From Panagrolaimus kolymaensis (Eukaryota; Nematoda; Chromadorea; Rhabditida; Panagrolaimidae), in NCBI GenBank assembly GCA_028622995.1, contig JAJQJQ010000017.1, positions 3,224,001 through 3,288,000 on the forward strand: DNA of 64,000 bases, in the 5' to 3' direction. The notes under the pieces are model-generated. The model had not been told where the DNA came from. It was given only the letters and a program-made list of their open reading frames with translations, and searched no databases. Made by a program: the position numbers and the translations under genes. Each line of letters begins with the position of its first letter. Within the stretch, counting starts at the first letter, position 1. Shown in pieces: positions 1 to 14,413 of this stretch.

Positions 1-47
1 GTTTTTCGTTTTATCTTTTTCAATGATTTGTAATTTATCCTTTTTAG

Positions 48-2031
48 CTTTTAAATGTTACTGTGCCTTTCATTCTTCGAGATATCATAAATTACTATAA
101 TGGAAAAGCGCCTGAAACGCTTCAACTTGGTCTGGATTCTCCTGTTCAAACAATTATGACTGTTGGAGTTGCACTAATTATTGCATGTAAAATACTTTTT
201 TTTTATATTTTCTTAAACATTTATTGGTTATAGATGGTGTTGCTCGTGCTGGATCGTCTCTTTTTAATGAACTTAGGAATGCGGTTTTTGCCAAAGTTGC
301 TCATCATTCTGTTCGTTCAATTGCTGGAAGAATATTCTTACATCTCCACCGCTTAGACTTATCGTTTCATTTAAATCGACAAACTGGTGCGCTTTCAAAA
401 GCAATCGATCGTGGAACTCGTGGAATGAGTTTTACTTTAAGTGCATTAATTTTCAATGTTATTCCAACTGCGGTTGAAGTCAGCCTTGTTATGGCTTTAT
501 TTGTAAGTTGTTTTTCTGATTTCAACTTTACCTAAAACTTGTAAATTATAGGCTACAAAATGTGGACCAGAATTTGCTCAAGTAACCGCGGGTTGTCTAG
601 GAATGTACGCAATTGCAACGTTTGGAGTAACTCGTTGGAGAACAAGATTTCGATATCAAATGAATCAAGCTGATAATGATGCAGGAAATAAAGCTGTTGA
701 TTCTTTAATCAATTATGAAACTGTCAAAGTGAGTCTTACTATGGATTTTCATGTTTTAAAGACTTTTTTTTTCAGTATTTTAACAATGAAAAGTTTGAAG
801 CTCAAAGATATGATCATTTTTTGAAGCAGTATGAAAAAGCTTCCCTGAAAACATCAAGCAGTTTGGCACTATTAAATTTTACTCAAAATGCTATTTTTTC
901 TGCTGGTTTAATTGGAATTATGTGTTTAGCAGCTAGAAATATCCAAAATGGTACCATGGGTGTCGGTGAATTGATTCTTGCAAATACGTTATTGTTCCAA
1001 CTTTCCGTGCCTCTCAACTTTTTGGGATCAGTTTATCGTGAAATTCGACAAGGTCTTCAAGATATGCAAACTATGTTTTCATTATTGAATTTAAAAAGCA
1101 GTATTATTGATAAATCAAATGCTCCTGAACTTCAAATCACTCCTGAAACTTCTACCATTGTATTGAGAGATATCAAGTTTAGGTTTGTTTCGATTTTTTA
1201 TTGCTTTATAATGATTTTAACCTTTTTAGCTATTTACCCGATCAACCAATTCTTAATGGACTCTCTCTTGAAATTCCAACTGGTAAAAAAGTAGCTATTG
1301 TTGGAGGAAGTGGATCAGGAAAATCAACAATTGTGAGGTTGCTTTATCGTCTTTATGATCCAGAAAGTGGAACAATATCCGTCAACAAACAAGATTCCAA
1401 AGAAGTCTCTCTTCGAAGTCTTCGTGACTCAATTGCTGTTGTTCCACAAGATTCCGTTCTTTTCCATGATACCATTTTTTACAATCTTCATTACGGTAAC
1501 ACTTCTGCTCCACCTGAGAAGGTATATGAAGTTGCTAAAATGGCTGATCTTCATGATGCTGTTCTTCGAATGCCAAATGGTTATGAAACAATTGTTGGTG
1601 AACGAGGTCTGAAACTGTCGGGTGGAGAAAAACAACGTGTGGCAATCGCAAGAGCAATCCTTAAAGAGGCTCCAATCATTGTTTATGACGAAGCAACTTC
1701 ATCTCTTGACGCTCTTACCGAAGAAAAAATTATGGATGCTCTTCGAACAGCTTGTTGGGGAAAGACTTCCCTTTTCATCGCTCATCGTCTTGCAACCATC
1801 GTCGATGCTGATATTATTTATGTTCTCGAAAAAGGTCATGTTGTTGAAGCTGGAAGTCACGCTGAATTGTTACAAAAACCTGGAAGTAAATATGCTGAAC
1901 TATGGAATTCTCAACACAAATACAGTAATCGTGGGGGAGCGCCGCCCAAGGTTCGTGATAAATCAATCAATGATGTGCTTGAAGAATTGGAATTAGAAAA
2001 ATGCTGTGGACAAAGTTCTTGCAACCGTTGA
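48..2031 (+). CDS. abtm-1: Mitochondrial ABC transporter, ABCB7/ATM1 type (5' end outside window)
   Basis: Half-transporter of the inner mitochondrial membrane that, in this family, exports a glutathione/sulfur compound needed for cytosolic iron-sulfur cluster assembly. Visible exons are 48-186, 234-502, 552-728, 776-1182 and 1230-2031, giving about 597 residues to the TGA. The first four carry the membrane domain, including the stretch SRNA-like [18 protein letters not shown] and [11 protein letters not shown], which are typical of ATM1. The last exon carries the nucleotide-binding domain: Walker [10 protein letters not shown], signature LSGGEKQR, Walker [13 protein letters not shown] and the H-loop IAHRLAT. 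The tail ends with a Cys-rich EKCCGQSSC. The mitochondrial targeting region and first helices lie before base 48, where the window starts inside an intron. All reading frames join cleanly, so the gene looks intact. Confidence 0.95.
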
Positions 2032-2215
2032 TTTTTTGTTACGCTAAATTTTTTATTGTTAAAAACGTGTAGTTGTTTTAAGATTTTAATTTGCAAGTTT
2101 TGATTCGATATTAAATACATAGATTATTACTTTTCATTTTTTTTTGTATTTTTTTATAAGTGTTTTAACACTTTTTATATCTTTTTAAAAATCTTGATTA
2201 TAATCTACTATATTA

Positions 2216-2804
2216 ATGAAGGGTTTAGGTTTCATGACCATGTCCTGGATTGATGCTTTTCCCCTTCTCGGCAATATCGAATGGGAAACTCATCGAAATA
2301 AAATCGCTTCTATTGGATCAGGAGTCCTATTCTTTGGAGCTGTTTGGCTCATGATTGATACTTCTGTCGCTTACAGCGCTAGCGGACATTGGAATAATGC
2401 TTACTTCTTGCTTACTCTCGCTGGTAAGTTGCTTTAATTTAGAAGTCTTTAAAAGTAAATTTATTTATTCAGGTGCAATTTCAATGTTTATGATAAACTC
2501 GGTCTCAAATAATCAAATCACTGGGCAAGCAATGGATGAAGGGATTTTAGGTACTAAGGGAGCTCGTTTATGGTAAGATTTTACTTTTATTTTGGATTTT
2601 TTAAACCTTATTTATTTTAGGATGATGATTGCATTCTTCCTTGCATTTTCATCTCTCGTTGCAAGTCTTTGGATTATGTTTGCTGAATTTGTTTTGGTTC
2701 AAGGAAATATTCCCAATTGGCCGGGCCTCGCTTTATTCTTCCACAGTCTCTTCATTTTCTTCGCATCTCTTTTATATAAATTTGGTCGTGTTGAAGAAAG
2801 CTAA
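2216..2804 (+). CDS. TMEM50-family four-helix membrane protein
   Basis: Small membrane protein of the TMEM50A/B family (UPF0220), known from endoplasmic reticulum and Golgi membranes; its exact role is unclear. Exons 2216-2423, 2473-2572 and 2621-2804 give 163 residues, close to the usual 157. Family marks are visible in order: NKIASIGSGVLFFGAVW with the first helix, MINSVSNNQI, GILGTKGARLWM, then SLVASLWIMF and the C-terminal FGRVEES. An in-frame ATG seven codons later is also possible as start. An AATAAA signal lies at 2965-2970. The gene converges tail-to-tail with lin-11, whose stop codon is only about 190 bases away. Confidence 0.93.
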
Positions 2805-2993
2805 AAAATGATTTACTTACTATTTTTGTATCTATGTAATGTACACTTTTTGTAATTTCGGTTTTTCTTTTATTTTTCTCTTAAACGCTTTTGTATGAAT
2901 TGTGAATTTGTAAAAATACTTTATTGGCAATTTTTTTATGTAAATGTATTATTGATACGCTTGGAATAAAAAGAGTTTTGCAATAATTTTTTT

Positions 2994-5900
2994 TTACCAT
3001 ACTGGAGCAGTGAGTGAAAGATTTCCACCTGTTCCGAGTACAGTACTTGAATGAAGTAATGCTTCATCGAGAAGTCCATATTCGCTTGAAACATGTACCG
3101 CTGCAGCTAGGGCTTCCAATTGTTGAACGCTGGAATCCACCGAAGTTGGAATAAATCGATTGATAGCTGGACTGTCAGAAGGATTTTCAGCTCCATTCAA
3201 ATTTGACATCGGTATTATGGAATCTAAACATGCGCTATTTCCTTGAGGAAGTGAAGGATAAATTTCATTTTGGGTAAAAAATGGTGGAATTCCATGTGGC
3301 GGTATTCCTGTATTATATCCAAAGCTGATTGCTGTTCCAGGTTGTTGTTGTTGTTGCTGCTGCATTGAATCTAAAAACCCCTGCGGTTTAATTCAATGCC
3401 ATTTCCTTTTCTTTTTTCTGGATTTTGTTTTGCTGCGATGAGAAGAAAAACAAAAGTGAAATGCAAAAAACAAAAAATGCTGCTTCCTTCCGAAGTGCGC
3501 AAACATTTGCATTTTTTGTTTTGTTTTGTTTCTTGAGTTTTTTTTTTTGACATACGTCTTTTTTTGACGGATCCATCAGGACAACCAACTCCATGTTATT
3601 TTTTTTTATTTAAAAAATGTTCAAACCTTCTACCCGTGGGAATTGATGTCGTTTGCGACTTTTTATTTTATTTATTTTTTGAACGACACAAAAAATATGT
3701 GTCGTTTAAGAGTGATTTTAATTTGAAAGGTTCAGGGCTTGCTTTAGAGCACCTGCTTTTTTCCTTTATTGCTGGTTGCTCCTCATTAAGAGTGTGCACA
3801 AGCAATTTATGCAAATTATTGAGAGTCAACCAGCCGATAATCGAGTTCAGATTAGCCGGATTTTTTCAAGATTTAATATTGGTCCATCGTCGTAAAAAAA
3901 ACATTATGCAATTATAAGTCATTTTTTAGGATGATGCGCATATTAAGGATGAATAAATTTTTAAGTCTTGAGCTTTTCAATCAAGCACCAAGTATCACGT
4001 ACTTACCAATGATATCACAAAATACTCCATTCATTTCATCATTTCTTAAAGCATTTCCTCCTCGATTCCTTCGCGATGGTCGAAAGCCACAACTCAACCT
4101 TGTTTGTTTCATTCTTCGCTCTTTACTTCGACGATTTTGGAACCACACCTGCAAATGGCACAGCTTAACATAACATGCTTTTAATATTTCCGCCTTTGGT
4201 TTTTTAAAATTACAGTAATAAGAAGAAAAAAAGAAACAGGTGAAAAACCTAGACAACAACTTGGAAAGTTTATTAGCTTATTTTTTTAGTGAAGGCTATG
4301 AAGGTATTGATTTTAAAATATCAAGAAAAAATAAATCAAGAGAATTATAGAAGTCAATGTCTGTAAGAACCGAGCAAAAACGCAATATTACTGCCACGTG
4401 GAAATAACTTTTCACACAAGGTCGTGCGGAAAATTTTATGAACAGAATAAAATTCTCCATAAAATTTTACGTATTTTAGGTAAAAAAAATAAATAATGCT
4501 GATTCAGAAAAAAAAAGTTTTCCTTCATAGAATATTAGAATAAACATTTTTTTTACGGAAAAATGCTATTTTCTCTGAAGGAAAACTTTTTTTTTCTGAA
4601 TCAGCATTATTTATTTTTTTTAGCAAAAATTCTTAAAATTTTATGGAGAATTTTATTCTGTTTATAAAATTTTCCGCACGACCTTGTGTGAAATTTTTTT
4701 TTTCACTTGGCAGTCGATTTCTCGATTCTTACAGACATTCACTTATAGTTGCTAAAAAATATTAAGAATTATATCAATAAAAATGATAAAAACGTGGCTG
4801 AACGAACAACATAAATTAGAGAAGTTTATAAGTTTCAGATTAAAAGCGAAAGTTTGCTCATACAATAAAAATTTAGATGGTTTTTGCCTAACTTTTTGAC
4901 CTTTCGATTCTAGACAGGTATGAACCGTAACTCTTGATAAAATAGCTTCTCCCAAATTTTAATTCTTAAAATATCCATTCTCAAAATAAATTATGGCGGA
5001 CACAATTTAAAAAGAATAAAAAAGCTGTCCTTAAAGAAGAAAGAACATTGACCGAAGCAACAAGCTTCTTTACATTTGCATAATCTTTTGAAACGTTAGA
5101 TTCTCTTTCCGTAAACAAAGAAGTAAAAAAAACGACTCCGTTTTAGAATGCCGATTAATTTGATCGACACATTAGCCATTTTTTATTCTTATTCTTCCCT
5201 TCTTCGTTCATTCATAGCGCCGCCATCGCCATTGTAAGCAATTAATCATTCTAAGGCTTTAGTTTTTTATGTGTGGTAGGTCTTTTTTTCTCGCGCCCAA
5301 ACATCCATCACTCTTTTTCTCATGACCATGGATTTTATTTTTTTAGGCAAAAAAACTGCTGTTGTTTTTTTGTTGTTGTTGTTTTCCGAGTTTTGCCGCA
5401 ATTCAGTGTTTTTTGCCGTAACTTTCTAAATTTAAAGTAGGCAACAAAAAAAAGATTATGGTAGGGAAGAATCTATTTCTCAAGAGAAAAGTACATACTT
5501 GATCGGGAAAGATGCCCCAAGTAGATTATCGTTGTTGTCTAACAACAACATGGATGCCTATTTTTTTTTGTCTGCCTTTCAAAATTCATTTCCAGCAACA
5601 ACCGGTCGAAGAAAAAAATTTCAATTAAATTTTGGCGACGACGATGAAAGGAGTTGGTTGGTACGCATCGTCGCCTTCTCAAGAAAACTAAACGGAACCC
5701 ACAGAAGAAGAATAAAAAAAAGATGACAGGAAAAAGTGAATTTTCAAGTTTTTGTCCTTGTTTTGCGAGAAATGAAGAAAAAAAAGTAAAAAAAACTTTT
5801 CGGAAATGAAGGGATTACTGTATTCATGGATGTTGGGTTAACACAAAATGAATCAGAAAAGCGATAAGAAAAATAAAACTTGCCTGAATCACTCTCATAT

Positions 5901-8225
5901 TTAAACCGGTTTCAGCGGCTAATTGTTCTCGCATATGTCGAGTTGGTTTTGGGGTTGCAGCAAAGGCGGCTTTAAGGGTGTCCAACTAAATTTTTTTAGT
6001 ATTTGTTAGAGATATGAAGTCAATTTAAAAAATACAAAAGTAATTTGGGCAGAAAAAGCAAAAATCGGAAATAAGACTTTTTAAACATTAAATTTAATAA
6101 AAGAAAATTTTGTGCTATAAAAAAATAAAAGTTTTTACCTGTTTTGATTTTATTGTTGTTCTTGGACCTCTGCGTTTAGTAGCTAAAGAATTTTCATCAC
6201 ATTTCCCAAGAGATCCATCCTCATTTCCACTGCCGCCATCGAGCTCAAGTAAATGATGGCTTTGATTTGAGGATGTTCTGCCATCAAGAAATTGGGGAGA
6301 CGAATGGGCATCATTGGAAATTTCATCATCTTCATGACAACAATCATCAAGATCTGTCGATCCACACTCTTCTGAACCTACAGATGCTAAAATACAAAAT
6401 AAAACATATAAAAGTCAATGCTTATTCAATTCTTTTTTTATTTTCATTTTGTTTTAAACAAAAGAATAGATATTCCCTTGGCGCTTAGGTTCCAATTACC
6501 GGAAATTATCCTTATTTTTTTCTTCTTCTTTTGTATTCATGCAATTCAATGGATAATCGGGTGTATGCGCGAGCCCTTCGCGTATTTTTCTTTTTCCCTT
6601 TTTTACGGTAACTCCGAGTCTTTTTCTTTTGTGGATCAGCTGTCATTTTCCGTTGAAGTTCGCCTTCTTCTTTTTATTCTTAGCTAAACAAAAGTCTCAG
6701 CTGCTCATCTGGCAAGTAAAAAAAAAAGAAGGGGTGAAAGAAAGTGATCATGGTAGCAGCAGAAGCAGCGCATGCCATCTTTATTTCGGATGTTTACAAA
6801 CGGGATTGGGACTCGAAATACTCATAAAAAAGTGAATGCCGCTTTTTTTTTTACTCACTTTTTTGTGTCAAAAAAGGGTGTAAAGCTTCTGATCTTGTAG
6901 AAATGGGTTGCCGCCGAAAACGCTTGAAAGTGACACTAATCATAAATGCCGAAAAATTTGTGGAAACAAGTGGTTATGATTTTTAAAGATGTAAGTAAAA
7001 TAAGCACAAAAAAGGCAAAAAGCTTCAAAATCTGTGAGATAAAAGTTATGAACTCAAAAAACCTCGTGGAAACCTAAGTTTATCAATCCAAACGCTTTTG
7101 GTGTATTTAAAGTTCAAAAATGTGTGCTGTTTTTTAATTTTGGAATTTAATAATTTTCGGTGAAAACAAAGAGAAAAAAATAAATAAAACCCAAATTTTC
7201 AAGTAGATTAGTAAAAATTTGACTCGTACACAACCTCTTCGCTTGTTGCTGCTATAGCATTGGATTAACTTTCTTTTCTATGTATCTTTGTTTTTCTCTT
7301 GATGGAACTACCCATTTTTTAACAGCATAGAAAATAAAAATAAAAAGTAATGAACTCACATGAGAGATAGTCGTCTTTGCAAATGAATCGGTTGTCCTGA
7401 ACATATAGCTAAAAAAAATAGAAATGAATTGAATATGAAAAAAAGAGGGAGTTGATTATTATGGAACAAAAAAATTTGAAAGACATGTATGTTTGAAGCT
7501 CTTTTATTTTCAAGCCAAAAAAGACGACAGAAATTTTGGAAAAAAGGAATATTTTTTTAGTCCAAAAAAATTGACTGAAGTCTTTAAACAACAAACAAAA
7601 AAAATAGAAGAAAAAGCTGTCGTTTTTTATTTTAAAGTATTTTTTAGTTTTATGGATCGAAAACGTCAAAAACTTGAGAAGAGTCTCAAGTTGTCCCATG
7701 AGATATATTTATCAAACCTCTCTCATTCATGAACTTTCTCCCATTTTTAATAAATTCAATGGTTTTGTTTTCATATTAATTTTTGGAGGGAACTTGCTTG
7801 CTTTTATTAATGCTTAACTCACCTGTTCACCTGTGTCAAGGGTTTTTTGACAAATGCCACATTGAAAACATCGAACATGAAAAACGAGATCTCGAGCTCG
7901 TCTCACCAAATCTTGCCTCTCTAAAACTAAATTACATCCTGCACAACGGGTTCCAAAACGTCTAAAACAATTTATTTATTTTTAATATCAAAAATAATTT
8001 TTTTTTTCTAAACATTTTTTTGAGATAAATTTTATGGGATTGATCGTACCTTGTAAAATCAGCTCGGCAAAGAATTAAACCATCGCGATAAAAACAAGAT
8101 TCAGTTTGCGGAATTTTGCAATCGGCACAACATAGACATTGCTCATGCCAAGCTTTATCTAAGACGTGAAACATATATTGATCTTGAATGGCATCATTAC
8201 AACCGCCACAGATCGCCGCCATCAT
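2994..8225 (-). CDS. lin-11: LIM-homeobox transcription factor, LIN-11/LHX1/LHX5 type
   Basis: Nuclear transcription factor with two LIM domains and a homeodomain; in worms the family specifies neuron and vulval/uterine fates. Exons run 8225-8050, 7961-7823, 7408-7360, 6386-6139, 5985-5884, 4148-4007 and 3370-2994, giving 410 residues, close to C. elegans LIN-11. LIM1 starts [11 protein letters not shown]2 starts CAGCNLVL and ends ICKDDYL. An acidic Ser-rich linker follows, then the homeodomain from [13 protein letters not shown] through [14 protein letters not shown] to [14 protein letters not shown], which is diagnostic of the LHX1/5 class. The tail has a polyglutamine run (MQQQQQQQ) and ends in APVW. 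A second ATG directly follows the first. The intron between residues IQ and VWF begins with GC rather than GT; the intron at 4149-5883 contains a foldback element. Confidence 0.95.
4351..4744. mobile_element. Foldback MITE-like element in a lin-11 intron
   Basis: About 394 bases whose two halves are imperfect inverse copies. The ends AAGTCAATGTCTGTAAGAA (left) and TTCTTACAGACATTCACTT (right) match as inverted repeats at 18 of 19 positions. The complementarity continues inward through CACACAAGGTCGTGCGGAAA, the ATTTTATGGAGAATTTTATTCTGTT segment and AATGCTGATTCAGAAAAAA to a short loop near 4540. The flanking ATAG on both sides (4347-4350 and 4745-4748) may be a 4-base target-site duplication. 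No coding capacity. Non-autonomous DNA transposon is the likely class; superfamily not assigned. Confidence 0.8.
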
Positions 8226-8711
8226 TCAAAAATAGCAAAAAAATTTGTTATCCTTTATTTCTTTTTCTTCCTTTTTAGTTTCTTGAGAATTCTTGCCAAC
8301 GGTGAACGTTTCCTTCCACTGAGTCTCGTCCCTTCGCTTTTTTTTCTTCTAGGAGGCGTTTGCAGCCTTCATTTTTTGTCGTCGTCGTCCGTCCGCAAAA
8401 TTCGAGCCCATGTTATTGGTGGGTGAAGCTTCCGTTCTTTCCTTCTCTCATTTTTCTTATACTTTTTTCATTTTGCTTATGCGCTTTCGAAGGAAATTTA
8501 ACGGCGAAGGCGGGGCATGATTACGGTAAAGCGCTTATGGACATCCATTTTAGAGATTTTTTATTCACTGGCATAACATTGCTGAAATGTAAAAGAAATT
8601 CTCCATGTTTGGACATTTGTTATAACTTTGTAAATATTTCTTTTAAGAGTTTATTGAATAAAATCGAAATCCAAACAAAAAAAATAAACAAATTAAGAAA
8701 TTAAAAACTTT
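8226..8711. other. Intergenic, no gene seen
   Basis: Between the lin-11 start codon and the 3' end of the cap methyltransferase gene, both on the minus strand. This should hold the lin-11 proximal promoter. It is AT-rich with pyrimidine runs and a GC-richer patch around 8340-8420; I see no further coding or RNA signal. Confidence 0.6.
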
Positions 8712-10407
<1,696 letters not shown>

Positions 10408-10414
10408 CTATTTG

Positions 10415-11108
10415 CTAACCAGATTCATCACTTGAAGATCTAAAAAAAGAGCAATTTAATCTCGTAATTAAAATAGGAAAATATTACGAGTATCCATGTA
10501 GTAAACCACTTTTTTCAATAGGTTCTTTAGCTTCTTTTTTCGGATTTTTATCTTCTGGAATTTTCACAGGTGTCTCAATCTTTTTCTGTTTTTCTTGTGG
10601 ACTTTCTGTTTCTTGTGGAGCTTTTCTCTTTATGACAACTAATTTCTTCAATGCTTCTTTCTGATTTTTGGCTGCATTGTTTCCACTCACCATTTTTAGC
10701 TTCAAACTTGAGATTGTTATTGAAGACGTAGAAGCTGCGGCATCAACTTTGAGAGCTTGCTTCAAAATTTCGTTTTCTTCTTCCTTTCTTTTCCTTTCAA
10801 TATTATCTTTGACTTGATTGATTTTATCCAAAAAATCTGTTTCATCTTCGTCCAGTCCTCGAAATTGATTTTCTACAAATTAACGAATTAATGCTTGTAA
10901 TAATTGTTACGACTTACTTAAAGAAAATTGTTCATCTTTTTCTGCTTGAGCTTTATCTCTAACCTCCTTCAATCTTTCATACAGCGTACGATGATCAATT
11001 GGTTCATCAACTAAAAGATACATACAAACATTTAAAGAAATAAAATATTAAATTACCTTTACTTTCACCTGCTTGTTCTTTTAGCTCTTTTTCAGAAACG
11101 AAATTCAT
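10415..11108 (-). CDS. FAM192A/PSME3IP1 (NIP30)-like nuclear protein
   Basis: Homologue of the proteasome-activator PA28-gamma interacting protein, a small mostly disordered nuclear protein with the N-terminal NIP30 domain. Exons 11108-11057, 11010-10918, 10872-10488 and 10439-10415 give 184 residues. Diagnostic pieces: MNFVSEKELKE at the start, RTLYERLKE, FRGLDEDETDFLDK, a charged coiled-coil-prone middle and the acidic serine tail HGYSSSSDESG, which in human is the phosphorylated PA28-gamma binding tail. The last exon is only 25 bases; its frame is fixed by the tail match. First gene of a likely two-gene operon with the cap methyltransferase. Confidence 0.88.
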
Positions 11109-11568
11109 TATTATAATAAAAAAGATTTGTTCAAAAACAAAATATTCGATCGAAAATGGAAAAATGCTTTGAATAAAGCTTTCAGAAAAATTTTTGAAAT
11201 TATGCAACCATACATATTTTAGAACAATTCGCCAAAAAAGTTGTCGTGTATGGATTGTAAATGGATGATGCTTCGGCAAGTGGATTCAATGTTAAAAAAA
11301 AGAAGCAGAATCAATTGTTACTATACTTGTTTATTGATAATTGAGAAATTTAATAATATCATACATAATAATTAAATATTTCTAAGTTAAAATAAAAATA
11401 CAAAAACTTTGTAAAGAATACAACATAGAAAAAGGCCCATTTTAAAAATAAAGGGAAAGGAAACAGTAGTACAATAAATGGAACGTAAAAAACAAGAAGA
11501 AAAAATGTCTAAATGAAATTAAACCAAGTTTATTCGGCAATGAATTATCAGCACAGCATTTATAAAAT
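11109..11568. other. Intergenic, no gene seen
   Basis: AT-rich spacer between the 3' end of the oxysterol-binding protein gene and the start of the FAM192A-like gene, both minus strand. Probably holds the operon promoter. No open frame or RNA signal supported. Confidence 0.6.
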
Positions 11569-14413
11569 CTACGATTCTTTACGAGTTTCTAATGCACATT
11601 TGAACCGCCAGTCGTCACCATCTTTATCAAAAAGCTTGCATTGATATTCTTGTCCAGTTTCTTGACGTCTTTTAGCTTCATCACGTTGTCTTTGTTCAAT
11701 CCAGCGTTTTGCAGAAGTTGCAGTATTTATTTGATTTCGGAAAAGTGCACATGTTACATGCCGCCATAGTTTACGACTTTCACGATCACCTTGTTTAGCA
11801 ACTGGTTCACATTCCTATAAAAAAATTTGTTGGTTTGAATAATTTATAAAAAATAAATTTACCTTAAATACTTCTGGCTTAGCTTTGACATCAAGGAACA
11901 TAAATTCTTCACCGTGTAAAGCTTTAGCATAAATAACACCATTCCATTCACCTTTCAAAGTCATTATCGGTTTCTTGAGTCCTTGCTTGTAAATACTTCC
12001 AGCAATTTTATGAGGTTTTCCACCAAAGAATGGTTTTGTCAAAAATTCTATTTCAGCATGATATCCAGTTTTTTCACATTTGACTTCAACCTAAATTAAT
12101 AACCATATAATATAAATTACACCTTATCCATGTCATACCTTTCCACCAAGCTCGACCCATGGAGTACTCATAATAGATCTGCCGTAACCATTAGGAAAAG
12201 TCACAACGTATTTTTCATCAAAATCTTGTAAATAAACTGTTGCATGACCGATATTTGTAACACCAATAGATAAACCCAAGAATGAAGATTTGGTATAAAT
12301 GTGAGCATTGAGTGATACGCGCTTTCCCTAAAAAAAGTTTGTATTAATGAAAAAGACATGAAATTAGAAAATTGTTGTTTTTTTTTTCTCTTCCATTTCT
12401 TATGAACAAAAACGAAATACTTACCGGATGTTCAGCATAAAAAGCTGATATTGGAGGATGATGGCTAACTTGTTCAGCAACAAATGTAATCTAAAAAAAA
12501 GTTAGTTTTCTTTTAAAAGAAACCAAAAATAAAACTTACTTGATTAACATCAGAGCCGGGGAAAGGACCATCAGATGTTTGTTTACGAGCAGGTTCTAAC
12601 CCAGGAACAGTCCAACGACATCGAAATGTTTCACCCAATATAGGATTATATGGTTTTTTGGCTACACCAGATTTACGTGCAGGATAAAATGCTCCCAAAT
12701 AGTACTTTACAACAGCTATCATTCTTTCTTCAGGATTGTCAGTCTCAGTACCTTGAAGGAAATCATCAGGATGTGCAAAGAAATCAGCGTACATTTCAAG
12801 TAATGACCGTCGTTCCAAAATAAATGTTGGTAATGTAACTTTTGTAAGATCCATTCCAACGCTAACCTAAAAATGATAAAAAATAAGTTTAAAAATATAA
12901 AAGGCAAAAATAACATACTTGTGAAAGAAGATGCATTAAGACGCTGCCGTGCTGCTGTTGAACCTAAAGAAAGAAAATTACATGAATAAAATTTAAAGAA
13001 AATCCTTACATCGCCAAGATCAGATTCTTCATTATTTTTATAAATTTGGTCAAAATCTTCATGTGAATCTCCCCAGTCAGGTTCGTCTTCAGTGCTTTCC
13101 CAGTCATGACGTTGATGAGCTTTCTTCATTGCGGATGGCGTTCCACTCACCGATGCTGTTCGTGCAGATCCAGATTTTGAACGCATTTTTGCTTCGTTTT
13201 CTTCGTCACTTAGTCGTCCTCCACCTGAAGTAGCGTCAAAAAATTCGTCTTCACTGCTTGAGTAAGAAATGGGTGGAACAATATCATCCATTCCGAGGTC
13301 GTCCTAAAAATTACATGTAAATTTGTTGTAATATTATTATAATTTTAAAATGAGAGAATCGCTCATGTGAATTGATTTTTTTCTCTTCATTTTTCACGTT
13401 GCTTAGAAATGTCTCCTTTTTTGGTTGGATTAAGATCTTTCAAAAAGATTAAAGCATGTAAAAGTAGCAGCAGACAAACGGAAATCAATGAAAGCAACGA
13501 GAAAACACAACGTCATTAAAATTTTGACTTTTTTTCAACAACAAAAAAGTAAACAGTTTTTTAAAAAAAGGAAAAAAAACCTGATTGTTATTTTCCCACT
13601 TCTTCATAAATAAAATAAAACAAGAAAAACCACGTGAAAAACAAATAAATGACTTACTTCACCATAGTCTTCTCTATCGCATCCAGCAAGATTTTGATCA
13701 ACTTTATCGGTAAAATGCCGTCGAACTTGGCAAAGCATAACATGTGAATGATCGACGGTGCTTTGAAGACGGCGAGTTGCATGAAGAACCTCGTTCAAGG
13801 TTTTTTTTCGTTTCGATAATTTTTCAGTTTTTTCTGCTAATTGTTCAAATTGACGAACTAATTCAATCATATCTTGTAATTGTTTTTCAGCATGTGTAAC
13901 TTTAAGATTTAATTCAATAACAGGATCATCGTTTTGTGGTTTATAATATCCAGATTTTTCATGAATTGCACGTTCCAAAGCTCGCACCCACGTGTCTCGT
14001 TCAATTTGATCTCGTCCCTAAAATTATATTTTCCATTATTATTTGTGATGAAAATTAAAACTAACTTGTAAATGAAAAACTTTTCCATCAACTGTAATTG
14101 TAAATAAAGAATTGTTTTCACCATCGATTCCAATAGCAGCTCCTCGAAGTCGAATACAGCCGCGTTGTTGACGTTTTAACATTTTATCTCGTGAAGTAAA
14201 ATAGCAAAGTACATCATCATTTAAGACAAACCAGCGATATTGCCATCCATGAACGACATTTGTCCATTTTGAAAGTGGGCCTATAATTTGATTTTCAAGA
14301 TATAATTAAAATAAAGCTTTATGAGAGATTACCTTCCAAAACAACGGTAGAATCAGGATTCTTTACTGATTCTACCGCTGGAATTTCCGGTTCAACTGGA
14401 GTAGACGTGTTTG
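11569..14413 (-). CDS. Oxysterol-binding protein-related protein, ORP9 type (first exon not resolved)
   Basis: Lipid-transfer protein that moves sterols or phosphatidylserine/PI4P at membrane contacts. Exons: 14413-14333, 14280-14066, 14017-13658, 13303-13010, 12963-12918, 12866-12540, 12490-12425, 12327-12139, 12090-11863 and 11814-11569. An N-terminal PH domain ([20 protein letters not shown] through [14 protein letters not shown]) is followed by a coiled region, an acidic linker with [10 protein letters not shown], in which EFFDA resembles a FFAT motif for VAP binding, and the ligand domain with [19 protein letters not shown], the family signature [12 protein letters not shown], and the C-terminal [10 protein letters not shown] and EERQR-like helix. 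The visible 5' exon begins in mid-codon, so a short start exon lies upstream; an ATG at 14637-14639 followed by a GT is out of phase, so I do not place the start. Confidence 0.9.
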
